Shown here piece by piece: positions 1-6,974 of a stretch of DNA of 23,898 nucleotides. Source of the stretch: an uncultured bacterium (lineage in GTDB: Bacteria > Actinomycetota > Coriobacteriia > Coriobacteriales > Coriobacteriaceae); NCBI GenBank assembly GCA_905214615.1, contig CAJMMX010000034.1, positions 1 through 23,898 of the forward strand. The letters are read 5' to 3'. Below the pieces are notes generated by a model that made no database searches, was not told where the DNA came from, and saw only the letters and a program-made list of their open reading frames with translations. A program made the position numbers and the translations under genes. The first letter of the stretch is position 1. Each line of letters opens with the position of its first letter.

Positions 1-56
1 CACGAGCCGGAGGCCACTTAATGTGGCCTCCGTGCGAGCCAGGACTGTAGAGCAGC
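1..56 (+). other. Partial copy of a repeated hairpin element upstream of the rpsL operon
   Basis: A perfect 9-bp hairpin (arms 10-18 and 24-32, loop TTAAT) is followed 9 nt later by the 15-nt tail AGGACTGTAGAGCAG (42-56). The same arrangement, with the same loop and tail, occurs at 17279-17325 before rplC. The two stems differ at two adjacent positions and both changes are compensated on the other arm, which argues for selection on base pairing. The left flank lies outside the window, so I cannot tell whether this copy also has a long outer stem. It could be a structured RNA, a DNA hairpin or a small non-autonomous mobile element. I do not recognise it as a known family. Confidence 0.6.
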
Positions 57-83
57 AAACTTAACCCTGTGCCGCCCGGGCCG

Positions 84-120
84 GGAATCCTCCCAAGCGC
101 ACAGGAGGGGATTCCTTTTG
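84..120 (+). terminator. Rho-independent terminator upstream of the rpsL transcription unit
   Basis: The arms GGAATCCTCC (84-93) and GGAGG..ATTCC (104-115, with a two-base GG bulge) pair around a 10-nt loop and are followed by TTTTG. This has the shape of an intrinsic terminator. It probably ends transcription arriving from the left, from a gene outside the window, and would also end any transcript of the hairpin element at 1-56. Confidence 0.7.
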
Positions 121-296
121 TGTAGGCTTTGCGGAAATGTGCCTATTTTAGGATACGCCCGGCGGCGTGGTCTGTTGACGGCACAGCTAACGCCACGTAT
201 CCTATCGAACTGCGTGTTTCGTAGGGGGATGCTGACCCCTCGATTCAAGCCGTTGCACTTTACAGAAAGCTGGAATCATTCGAGAAGGAGTACGCT
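121..296 (+). promoter_or_regulatory. Structured 5' leader of rpsL
   Basis: This gap holds a nested hairpin: AGGATACG (150-157) pairs with CGTATCCT (196-203), GGCGT (164-168) with ACGCC (190-194), and CTGT with ACAG at the tip. A second hairpin pairs AGGGG (223-227) with CCCCT (236-240). Positions 151-169 are one copy of the motif GGAYACGCCCGSMRSCGTG, also found before rplC and rplB. AAGGAG at 285-290 is the ribosome binding site, 6 nt before the TTG start. I see no convincing -35/-10 pair. TATTTT at 144-149 is a possible -10, which would put the transcript start at or inside the hairpin. Confidence 0.5.
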
Positions 297-674
297 TTGC
301 CTACTATTAACCAGCTGGTTCGCCAGGGCCGTCGTTCCGTGCCCAAGAAGTCCAAGAACGCTGCTCTGCAGCACAACTCCCAGAAGCGCGGCGTGTGCAC
401 CCGCGTCTTCACCACGAGCCCCAAGAAGCCGAACTCGGCTCTTCGTAAGGTTGCCCGTGTTCGCCTTGTCAACGGCATCGAAGTTACTGCTTACATCCCG
501 GGTGAGGGCCACAACCTGCAGGAGCACTCCATCGTGCTCGTCCGCGGCGGTCGTGTCCGTGACCTCCCTGGTGTCCGTTATCACGTCATCCGTGGCGCCT
601 ACGACGCTGCTCCGGTCCAGAACCGTATGCAGGCCCGTTCCAAGTACGGTGCTAAGCGCCCCAAGGCTAAATAA
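297..674 (+). CDS. rpsL: 30S ribosomal protein S12
   Basis: S12 sits at the decoding centre of the small subunit and affects tRNA selection and streptomycin response. The 125-residue product starts MPTINQLVR, as the family does, and carries PKKPNSALRK (residues 42-51), GEGHNLQEHS (69-78) and the loop GGRVRDLPGVRYH (84-96). The start is TTG at 297, with AAGGAG 6 nt upstream; no in-frame ATG gives the right N-terminus. It is the first gene of the str operon. Lys43, the classical streptomycin site, is kept. Residue 88 is Arg where most bacteria have Lys, the same change that gives streptomycin resistance in some species when selected. Identity is certain; the resistance effect is inference. Confidence 0.98.
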   Translation: MPTINQLVRQGRRSVPKKSKNAALQHNSQKRGVCTRVFTTSPKKPNSALRKVARVRLVNGIEVTAYIPGEGHNLQEHSIVLVRGGRVRDLPGVRYHVIRGAYDAAPVQNRMQARSKYGAKRPKAK

Positions 675-699
675 GCCAGATAACGTTTTGATACTTTCG

Positions 700-725
700 C
701 CGTGTGCCGCCTAAGCGCCGCACGG
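700..725 (+). other. Intra-operon hairpin between rpsL and rpsG
   Basis: CCGTG (700-704) pairs with CACGG (721-725) and CGC (708-710) with GCG (715-717) around CTAA. No T-run follows, so it is probably not a terminator. It lies 22 nt before the rpsG start and could affect mRNA processing or rpsG translation. Confidence 0.45.
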
Positions 726-747
726 TAGACACTTAAGGAGATTTCAC

Positions 748-1221
748 ATGCCGCGTCGTGCAGCAGCTAATCGTCGTGAGGTTCAGCCTGACGCCGTTTA
801 CAACAACCGCCTGGTGACTCAGCTCATCAACAAGGTCCTTCTTGACGGCAAGAAGGCCACCGCTGAGCGCATCGTTTACACCGCTTTCGAGATCGTTGCC
901 GAGAAGTCCGAGGGTGGCGACGCCCTCGCTACCTTCAAGAAGGCTATGGACAATGTCAAGCCCACGCTCGAGGTTAAGCCCAAGCGTGTCGGTGGCGCTA
1001 CCTATCAGGTCCCGATGGAGGTCAACTCCCGTCGTTCCACCGCTCTGGGTATCCGCTGGATCGTCAACTTCTCCCGCGCTCGCAAGGAGAAGACCATGGC
1101 CGAGCGTCTCGCCAACGAGATCCTCGACGCCTCCAACGGCCTGGGCGCTTCCGTCAAGAAGCGTGAGGACGTCTTCAAGATGGCCGAGGCCAACCGCGCG
1201 TTCTCTCACTATCGTTGGTAA
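748..1221 (+). CDS. rpsG: 30S ribosomal protein S7
   Basis: S7 nucleates assembly of the 30S head by binding 16S rRNA, and its hairpin contacts E-site tRNA and mRNA. The product has 157 residues, the normal size, and begins MPRRAAANRREVQPDAVYNN. The family segment around SRRSTALGIRW is present near residues 93-103, followed by the C-terminal helical region ending FSHYRW. The start ATG follows AAGGAG. It is second in the str operon, 73 nt after rpsL and 19 nt before fusA. In E. coli, S7 represses its own operon at the rpsL-rpsG junction. The hairpin at 700-725 occupies that position here, but any such role is inference. Confidence 0.98.
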   Translation: MPRRAAANRREVQPDAVYNNRLVTQLINKVLLDGKKATAERIVYTAFEIVAEKSEGGDALATFKKAMDNVKPTLEVKPKRVGGATYQVPMEVNSRRSTALGIRWIVNFSRARKEKTMAERLANEILDASNGLGASVKKREDVFKMAEANRAFSHYRW

Positions 1222-1240
1222 GTTAAGGTAAGGAACTAAC

Positions 1241-3340
1241 ATGGCTAAGCCTAAGTACAAGCTTTCCGATACCCGTAACATCGGCATCATGGCCCACATC
1301 GATGCCGGTAAGACCACCACGACCGAGCGTATTCTTTACTACACCGGTAAGACCCACAAGATCGGTGAGGTCCATGAGGGCGCTGCCACCATGGACTGGA
1401 TGGTTCAGGAGCAGGAGCGCGGCGTAACCATTACCTCCGCTGCTACCACGTGCTTCTGGAACAAGGACGGTAAGGACTACCGCATCCAGATCATCGACAC
1501 CCCGGGCCACGTTGACTTCACCGCCGAGGTCGAGCGCTGCCTGCGCGTCCTCGATGGCGCTGTCGCCGTCTTCGACGCCGTTGCCGGCGTTCAGCCCCAG
1601 TCTGAGACCGTTTGGCGTCAGGCTTCTACCTTCAACGTCCCCCGCATCGCCTTCATCAACAAGTATGACCGCGTGGGCGCTGACTTCTTCAACGCTATCG
1701 AGACCATGAAGGATCGTCTCGACGCTAACGCCGTGGCCGCTCAGGTCCCGATGGGCGCCGAGGACAACTTCTGGGGCGTCATCGACCTGGTCACCATGAC
1801 TGCATGGGACTTCAAGGCCGACGAGAAGGGCATGACCTACCCCGAGCCGATGGACGAGATCCCGGCTGAGTTCGCTGACATCGCTGCCACCAAGCGCGAG
1901 GAGCTCCTCGACGCTGCTGCCAGCTTTGACGACGAGCTCATGGAGAAGATCCTCATGGAGGAGGACTTCACCGTCGAGGAGCTCAAGGCTGCTCTGCGCA
2001 AGGGCGTCCTGGCCAACGAGCTCAACCTCGTCTTCGTGGGCTCCGCCTACAAGAACAAGGGCGTTCAGGAGCTGCTCGACGCTGTCGTCGACTACCTGCC
2101 CAGCCCGCTTGACGTCAAGGCCATCACCGGTACCGATCCGGACACCGGCGAGGAGATCGAGCGTCATCCTTCCTTCGACGAGCCCTTCTCCGGCCTGGTT
2201 TTCAAGATCATGACCGACCCGTTCGTCGGTAAGCTCACCTACGTCCGCGTTTACTCCGGTCGTGCCGAGTCCGGCTCCTACGTGATCAACGCTTCCAACG
2301 GTCAGCGCGAGCGCCTCGGCCGCATCCTCGAGATGAACGCCGCCGAGCGTATCGACCGTGACGACGCTGCCGCCGGCGACATCGTCGCTTGCGTCGGCTT
2401 CAAGAACTCCACCACTGGTGACACCCTGTGCGCCGAGGGCAAGGAGATCGTCCTCGAGAAGATCGAGTTCGCCAAGCCCGTTATCGACGTTGCCATCGAG
2501 CCCAAGACCAAGGCCGAGCAGGACAAGATGTCCCTGGCTCTGACTAAGCTCGCCGAGGAGGACCCGACCTTTACGGTGTCCACCAACCACGAGACCGGCC
2601 AGACCATCATCGCCGGCATGGGCGAGCTGCACCTCGAGATCATCGTCGACCGTCTGCTCCGCGAGTTCAAGGTTGACGCTAACGTTGGTAAGCCCCAGGT
2701 TGCCTACCGCGAGACCGCTGGTCACGACGTCGAGAAGGCTGAGGGCAAGTTCGTCCGTCAGTCCGGCGGTCGCGGTCAGTACGGCCACGCCGTCATCAAG
2801 CTCGAGAAGATGGAGGAGGGCTTCGGCTACGAGTTCGTCAACGCTATCGTCGGCGGCGTCGTGCCCAAGGAGTACATCCCGTCCATCGACAAGGGCATCC
2901 AGGAGGCCCTGAACACCGGTGTTATCGCCGGCTTCCCGGTCCTCGACGTTAAGGTCACCCTGTTCGACGGTTCTTACCATGAGGTCGACTCCTCCGAGGC
3001 CGCGTTCAAGATCGCTGGTTCCATGGCTATCAAGGACGCCCTCAAGAAGTCCGATCCGCAGCTGCTCGAGCCGATCATGGCTGTCGAGGTCGAGACCCCC
3101 GAGCAGTACATGGGCGACGTTATGGGCAACCTCTCCGGTCGCCGCGGCAAGATCGAGGGCATGGAGGATCGCAAGAACACCAAGCTCATCCGTGCCAAGG
3201 TGCCGCTGGGCGAGATGTTCGGTTACGCTACCGACCTTCGCTCCCAGACCCAGGGCCGTGCATCCTACACGATGCAGTTCGACTCTTATGAGCCCGCGCC
3301 CAAGTCCATCGTGGACGAGGTCATGAGCAAGAACGCCTAA
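1241..3340 (+). CDS. fusA: Translation elongation factor G
   Basis: EF-G is the GTPase that drives translocation of tRNA and mRNA on the ribosome and, with RRF, ribosome recycling. The 699-residue product has the G1 loop AHIDAGKT (residues 18-25), the G3 motif DTPGHVDF starting at D86, and the G4 motif NKYD (140-143), then domains II to V. The SGGRGQYGH stretch marks domain IV. In G4 the third residue is Tyr where bacterial EF-G usually has Met; this position is the variable x of NKxD, so activity is expected. It is third in the str operon. The usual next gene, tuf, is absent, and rpsJ follows after 60 nt. Confidence 0.98.
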   Translation: MAKPKYKLSDTRNIGIMAHIDAGKTTTTERILYYTGKTHKIGEVHEGAATMDWMVQEQERGVTITSAATTCFWNKDGKDYRIQIIDTPGHVDFTAEVERCLRVLDGAVAVFDAVAGVQPQSETVWRQASTFNVPRIAFINKYDRVGADFFNAIETMKDRLDANAVAAQVPMGAEDNFWGVIDLVTMTAWDFKADEKGMTYPEPMDEIPAEFADIAATKREELLDAAASFDDELMEKILMEEDFTVEELKAALRKGVLANELNLVFVGSAYKNKGVQELLDAVVDYLPSPLDVKAITGTDPDTGEEIERHPSFDEPFSGLVFKIMTDPFVGKLTYVRVYSGRAESGSYVINASNGQRERLGRILEMNAAERIDRDDAAAGDIVACVGFKNSTTGDTLCAEGKEIVLEKIEFAKPVIDVAIEPKTKAEQDKMSLALTKLAEEDPTFTVSTNHETGQTIIAGMGELHLEIIVDRLLREFKVDANVGKPQVAYRETAGHDVEKAEGKFVRQSGGRGQYGHAVIKLEKMEEGFGYEFVNAIVGGVVPKEYIPSIDKGIQEALNTGVIAGFPVLDVKVTLFDGSYHEVDSSEAAFKIAGSMAIKDALKKSDPQLLEPIMAVEVETPEQYMGDVMGNLSGRRGKIEGMEDRKNTKLIRAKVPLGEMFGYATDLRSQTQGRASYTMQFDSYEPAPKSIVDEVMSKNA

Positions 3341-3365
3341 GTTCGAGCTCCCTGTTACGTAATCC

Positions 3366-3382
3366 GCGAGAACATCTCTCGC
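3366..3382 (+). other. Hairpin between fusA and rpsJ
   Basis: GCGAGA (3366-3371) and TCTCGC (3377-3382) form a perfect 6-bp stem with a 5-nt loop. It ends 8 nt before the GGAGG ribosome binding site of rpsJ. There is no T-run, so it is more likely an mRNA processing or translation element than a terminator. It occupies the place where tuf normally lies. Confidence 0.4.
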
Positions 3383-3400
3383 ACTCTTTGGAGGTTTAAG

Positions 3401-3709
3401 TTGGCTACCCAGAAGATCCGCATTCGCCTCAAGGGCTATGATCACGAGGTCGTCGATCAGTCCGCGAAGCTCATCGTCGAGACCGCTCAGAAGACCGGTG
3501 CTCGCGTTTCCGGTCCTGTCCCCCTGCCCACCGAGCGCAACCTGTACACGGTCATCCGCTCGCCGCACGTGAACAAGGACTCCCGTGAGCAGTTCGAGAT
3601 GCGCACCCACAAGCGCCTCATCGACATCCTCGACCCCACCTCGGGCACCGTTGATTCGCTCATGCGTCTCGACCTCCCCGCTGGCGTCGACATCGACATC
3701 AAGCTCTAA
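3401..3709 (+). CDS. rpsJ: 30S ribosomal protein S10
   Basis: S10 is a 30S head protein that also works, with NusB, in antitermination of rRNA transcription. The product has 102 residues, typical for the family. It begins MATQKIRIRLKGYDHEVVD and includes TRNLYTVIRSPH-like residues (here TERNLYTVIRSPHVNKDSREQ) and the tail LPAGVDIDIKL. The start is TTG at 3401, with GGAGG at 3390-3394. S10 usually heads the S10 operon, next to rplC. Here it ends the str unit at a terminator, and rplC lies about 13.9 kb downstream. Confidence 0.98.
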   Translation: MATQKIRIRLKGYDHEVVDQSAKLIVETAQKTGARVSGPVPLPTERNLYTVIRSPHVNKDSREQFEMRTHKRLIDILDPTSGTVDSLMRLDLPAGVDIDIKL

Positions 3710-3730
3710 GCGATATTGCTCATAGCTTAA

Positions 3731-3770
3731 AGGGCCCCGCTGCCATTTTGGTAGCGGGGCTCTTTTGTTT
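3731..3770 (+). terminator. Strong terminator after rpsJ
   Basis: A stem of about 14 bp (3731-3744 with 3750-3763, two G-T pairs) is followed by TTTTGTTTT. It closes rpsL-rpsG-fusA-rpsJ. The stem lies between convergent genes and may partly stop birA transcription too, though the opposite strand has only a weak T-run. Confidence 0.9.
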
Positions 3771-3825
3771 TGAATGGTGGCCTTGGGGGCCTGGGTACTG
3801 CAGACGAGCGGGTGGCTGTGCCGCC

Positions 3826-4602
3826 TTATTTACCCATAGGACGCAGCGATGCTTCCTCAAAATGGAAGGATCGCAAGCCGTCTTCCGTCTCGATGCACGC
3901 CCGACCAAAGTCATCGACCGTTTGAAAGATGCCGCGTGCCAGCTCGTCTCCAGCAGGGGAGCGGGCGATAACGGTTTCCCCAATCCAATTGAGGTGAGCT
4001 ACATAATCATCGTGGACGGGCGCGAGTGATCCGGCGTCTTCTTCCATGGCGTTGAGCAAATCTGCCCACGCGTCCACAGCGTTCACGACCGCGTGATAGA
4101 CATCCTTGAGTAGTACATCGACGGCAGGAACGTTCTCGTTAAGGTCCGAGAGGCCAATTGCCGCCAGGCCGCCATCGGGCACCTCTTGGGGCGCATAGTT
4201 CACATTGACGCCAATGCCGCATACGGCGAAAGGTTTGCCTTCGTTATCGCGTACGGCCTCGACCAGAATGCCGCCGAGTTTGCGTTCACGCGCGACCAGG
4301 TCGTTGGGCCATTTGAGGCCAATTTCGTTTGCAAGACCCTGTTTTTCGAGCGCCTCGAGCACCGCTAGGCCGCTGACGGCGGCAAGACCAGAGTACTTCG
4401 CAGGATTAACGCATGGACGCAGGACAATCGAAAGCAATAGGTTGCCGGCGGTTGAATCCCACTTGTGGCCGCGCCGGCCGCGTCCTGCCGTCTGAGCCTG
4501 GGCGGCAAGTCCCGTGCCGTGCGGCGCTCCCTGTTTGCCTGCTTCGAGCAGGTCATCGTTAGTCGATCCGGTTACGTCGACTATCGTTAATTTGGCATCC
4601 AT
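3826..4602 (-). CDS. birA: Monofunctional biotin-protein ligase
   Basis: The enzyme activates biotin with ATP to biotinyl-AMP and transfers it to the acceptor lysine of biotin carrier proteins. Nearby AccB is the obvious substrate. The 258-residue product has the biotinyl-AMP loop GRGRRGHKW (residues 40-48), the signature KWPND (97-101) and RKLGGIL (107-113). There is no N-terminal helix-turn-helix, so it is not a BirA of the repressor class. An AGGAGG ribosome binding site precedes the ATG on the minus strand. It is transcribed divergently from fabH across a 176-bp gap that contains repeated operator-like sites, so the two units may share control. The position matches its role in fatty-acid synthesis. 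Confidence 0.95.
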   Translation of the reverse strand: MDAKLTIVDVTGSTNDDLLEAGKQGAPHGTGLAAQAQTAGRGRRGHKWDSTAGNLLLSIVLRPCVNPAKYSGLAAVSGLAVLEALEKQGLANEIGLKWPNDLVARERKLGGILVEAVRDNEGKPFAVCGIGVNVNYAPQEVPDGGLAAIGLSDLNENVPAVDVLLKDVYHAVVNAVDAWADLLNAMEEDAGSLAPVHDDYVAHLNWIGETVIARSPAGDELARGIFQTVDDFGRACIETEDGLRSFHFEEASLRPMGK

Positions 4603-4696
4603 AACGGTTGCTACCTCCTAAGTTAATAAGGCAATCGCGTAATGGTGTCGAGAGATAGACACAATGTGAAGCCTTTGTCGCATTTGGACAATTTAA

Positions 4697-4714
4697 TGTT
4701 AACACGTCAACAAC
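4697..4714 (+). promoter_or_regulatory. Operator-like repeat, copy A
   Basis: TGTTAACACGTCAACAAC matches copy B at 4745-4762 in 17 of 18 positions. It includes the imperfect dyad GTTnACnnGTnAAC (4698-4711). It lies upstream of the TAAAAT box, where a regulator could affect either divergent promoter. The regulator is unknown. Confidence 0.55.
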
Positions 4715-4744
4715 GACTAAAATGCGCTATCCTCTCTTGGTCGA

Positions 4745-4762
4745 TGTAAACACGTCAACAAC
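4745..4762 (+). promoter_or_regulatory. Operator-like repeat, copy B
   Basis: TGTAAACACGTCAACAAC lies 48 bp downstream of copy A, differing at one base. It sits just before the fabH ribosome binding site, downstream of the possible -10, a position suited to repression. It also lies inside the longer upstream reading-frame extension of fabH, which supports starting fabH at 4779. Confidence 0.55.
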
Positions 4763-4778
4763 TCAAAGGAGGTTAGTG

Positions 4779-5738
4779 ATGGGTTTCACGATTCTTGGAA
4801 CAGGCTCGGCGCTTCCTGAGCGCAGTGTTTCCAATGACGAGCTGTCTGAGTTCCTCGATACCTCGGATGAGTGGATTTTTACCCGCACAGGTATCAAGAG
4901 CCGCCACGTCTGCACCACCGAGTCACTTGACGACCTTGCCGTAGCGGCGAGCGAGCAGGCACTCCAGGTGTCCGGAATCGACGCGAGTCAGCTGGATCTG
5001 ATCGTCTGCTCGACGACGACAGGTGACCACCTTGTTCCCGCTGAGGCGTGTGCCGTTGCTGAGCGACTAGGCGCGACGTGCCCTGCCTTCGATGTCTCGG
5101 CGGCCTGCGCCGGCTTCGTATTTGCGCTCGATGTCGCCGAGGGCTATATCGCCCGCGGCCGTGCCGAGCGCGTGCTTGTCGTTGCTGCCGAGCAGATGAC
5201 GCGCGCGCTCGACTGGACCGACCGCGCCACCTGCGTGCTCTTTGGCGATGGGGCAGGCGCCGCAGTGATTGAGGCTGGGGGAGACAGCCCCCTTGCCGTT
5301 GAGCTTTCGACGGCGCCCGACGTCGAGACGTTGCGCGTTCCCGGTCTGGTCGGTACCTCGCCGTTTAAGGCCTCCGCAGATAGCGAGAGCGTGCTGTCCA
5401 TGAATGGCCGCCGCGTGTTCAAGTTCGGCGTCAACGCCATCTGCGACACGGTCCATAAGCTTGCAATCGATGCGAGCATCGCGGTCGAGGACATCGACCA
5501 CTTTGTATTCCATCAGGCTAACGAAAGAATCTTGAGCCAGGCGGTCAAACGCCTAGGTGTGCCGGACGACCGTGTGATGCGAACGTTGCGTGAAACCGGC
5601 AACATCTCGAGCGCCTGCATTCCGCTTGCTCTCGATCAACTGGCAAATACCGGCGCGCTGCACGCGGGCGACACTATCGCCCTCGTTGGATTTGGCGCCG
5701 GCCTGGATATAGGCGGCTATCTGCTTCGTTGGAAGTAG
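4779..5738 (+). CDS. fabH: Beta-ketoacyl-ACP synthase III
   Basis: FabH starts each fatty-acid chain by condensing an acyl-CoA primer with malonyl-ACP. The 319-residue product begins MGFTILGTGSALPE, as the family does. It has the Cys-His-Asn triad at Cys110 (AACAGF), His245 (FHQANERI) and Asn275 (GNISSACIP), and a C-terminal GFGAGL. The reading frame extends 19 codons upstream to an ATG at 4722. I chose 4779 because AAAGGAGG precedes it at the right distance and the extension covers an operator-like repeat. It is the first gene of the fab-acc operon. FabH often sets primer choice (straight or branched), which the sequence alone does not show. Confidence 0.97.
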   Translation: MGFTILGTGSALPERSVSNDELSEFLDTSDEWIFTRTGIKSRHVCTTESLDDLAVAASEQALQVSGIDASQLDLIVCSTTTGDHLVPAEACAVAERLGATCPAFDVSAACAGFVFALDVAEGYIARGRAERVLVVAAEQMTRALDWTDRATCVLFGDGAGAAVIEAGGDSPLAVELSTAPDVETLRVPGLVGTSPFKASADSESVLSMNGRRVFKFGVNAICDTVHKLAIDASIAVEDIDHFVFHQANERILSQAVKRLGVPDDRVMRTLRETGNISSACIPLALDQLANTGALHAGDTIALVGFGAGLDIGGYLLRWK

Positions 5739-5790
5739 TCGCACATAGGAAATAAAACCGCCCCTAGGGCACAAACAAAGGAGAACTACC

Positions 5791-6027
5791 ATGGCAGATC
5801 AGAAGACCTTCGAGCGCGTTTGCGACGTTATCCGCGAGACGGCTGGCCTTGACGACGTCGAGATGAAGCCCGAGTCAACGCTCGAGGAGATTGGTCTCGA
5901 CAGTCTGGGCACCGTTGAGATCCTCGTCGCCGTCGAGGACGAGTTTGGCATCCAGCTCGATACCGAGGAGAACCCCAAGACGGTCGGCGAGTTCGCCGAT
6001 ACAGTCGAGGCGGCATTGGAGAAGTAG
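5791..6027 (+). CDS. acpP: Acyl carrier protein
   Basis: ACP carries the growing acyl chain on a 4'-phosphopantetheine arm through every step encoded by this operon. The 78-residue acidic product has the attachment motif GLDSLGTVE with Ser38, followed by the recognition helix EILVAVEDEFGIQLDTEE. GGAG lies upstream of the ATG. It sits 52 nt after fabH and 2 nt before fabK, as in the streptococcal cluster. AcpS, needed to add the pantetheine arm, is not in the window. Confidence 0.97.
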   Translation: MADQKTFERVCDVIRETAGLDDVEMKPESTLEEIGLDSLGTVEILVAVEDEFGIQLDTEENPKTVGEFADTVEAALEK

Positions 6028-6029
6028 AG

Positions 6030-6974
6030 ATGCTCAAGACTCCTCTCTGCGATTTGCTCGGCATCGAGAAGCCCGTGTTCCAGGGCGGTATGGCCTGGAT
6101 TGCTGATGCGTCGCTGGCATCGGCCGTATCCGAGGCGGGCGGCTTAGGGATTATCGCGGCCATGAACGCCGACGCCAACTGGCTGCGCGACCAGATTCAC
6201 GGGCTGCGCGCCAGGACGGATAAGCCCTTTGGCGTCAACGTCATGCTTATGAGCCCGTTTGCCGACGAGGTCGCACAGGTTGTGATCGATGAGCAAGTGC
6301 CGGTCGTCGTGACGGGTGCCGGCAATCCCGCCAAGTACATGAAGGCTTGGAACGACGCGGGCATCAAGGTCATCCCCGTTGTGGCTTCGGTAGCGCTCGC
6401 CCGTCTTGTGGCGCGCCGCGGGGCCACCGCTGTGGTCGCCGAGGGCACCGAATCGGGCGGCCACATTGGCGAGACCTCGACGATGGCACTGGTGCCGCAG
6501 GTCGTCGATGCGGTCGACATTCCCGTCGTGGCTGCCGGCGGTATTGCCGACGGCCGCGGCGTGGCGGCCGCCTTTATGCTGGGCGCCGCCGGCGTGCAGG
6601 TGGGTACGCGCTTTCTGATCGCAGACGAGTGCACCGTATCGGAGCAGTACAAGGAGATGGTCTTGAAGGCCAACGACACCTCGACGCGTGCGACCGGCCG
6701 CTCGACGGGACACCCGGTGCGTGCCCTCAAGAGCCCCTTTACCAACGCCTACGCCAAGAGCGAGGCGGCGGGCGTAAGTGTCGAGGAACTCGGGGCCATG
6801 GGCACGGGCGCCCTTCGCAAGGCCGCCAAGGACGGCAATTACGAAGAGGGTTCGTTTTTGTGTGGACAGATTGCCGGCATGGTCAACGAGCGCCAGAGCG
6901 CACGTGAAATCGTTGACGACCTGGTCGATGGCGCCGAGCGCGTCCTGAAGGGTGCGTCCGCATGGGTAGCGTAG
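6030..6974 (+). CDS. fabK: FMN-dependent enoyl-ACP reductase II
   Basis: FabK carries out the last reduction of each elongation cycle, trans-2-enoyl-ACP to acyl-ACP, with NAD(P)H and FMN. It replaces FabI and is insensitive to triclosan. The 314-residue TIM-barrel protein starts with the family segment PVFQGGMAW, has GGLGIIAA (37-44), VVVTGAGNP (92-100), SGGHIGE with the expected catalytic His145, and AAGGIADGRG plus GVQVGTRF for phosphate and FMN binding. Nitronate monooxygenases share this fold, but the place between acpP and fabD decides for FabK. It overlaps fabD by 13 nt. Confidence 0.95.
   Translation: MLKTPLCDLLGIEKPVFQGGMAWIADASLASAVSEAGGLGIIAAMNADANWLRDQIHGLRARTDKPFGVNVMLMSPFADEVAQVVIDEQVPVVVTGAGNPAKYMKAWNDAGIKVIPVVASVALARLVARRGATAVVAEGTESGGHIGETSTMALVPQVVDAVDIPVVAAGGIADGRGVAAAFMLGAAGVQVGTRFLIADECTVSEQYKEMVLKANDTSTRATGRSTGHPVRALKSPFTNAYAKSEAAGVSVEELGAMGTGALRKAAKDGNYEEGSFLCGQIAGMVNERQSAREIVDDLVDGAERVLKGASAWVA

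Larger units (their letters stand above)
4603..4778. promoter_or_regulatory. Divergent birA-fabH control region
   Basis: This 176-bp gap must hold promoters for birA (leftward) and the fab operon (rightward). It is more AT-rich than its surroundings. TAAAAT at 4718-4723 is a possible -10 for fabH but lacks a clear -35. Two 18-bp repeats (listed separately) bracket this box. AAAGGAGG (4765-4772) is the fabH ribosome binding site. I find no FabT-like or FapR-like palindrome. Confidence 0.6.

Noticed and set aside
118..714. 198-codon plus-strand frame overlapping rpsL
   Set aside because: It covers the rpsL leader and gene in another frame, with Ser/Arg/Pro-rich low-complexity sequence, and rpsL is certain.
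1223..3610. 795-codon open frame on the minus strand opposite fusA
   Set aside because: It is a codon-bias shadow of fusA: rich in Leu, Val, Asp and Gly, without any recognisable domain or ribosome site. Several other long minus-strand frames (for example 8624-10147, 12634-14046, 18263-19321, 20456-21439) are rejected for the same reason.
3826..4602. BirA as the fab or biotin repressor
   Set aside because: The protein has only the ligase and C-terminal parts, with no helix-turn-helix.
4722..4778. Longer fabH start at 4722
   Set aside because: The extra 19 residues are not family-like, have no ribosome site and would run over an operator-like repeat; AAAGGAGG supports 4779.
4603..4778. FabT or FapR binding site
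   Set aside because: No matching palindrome is visible; the repeats found have a different sequence.
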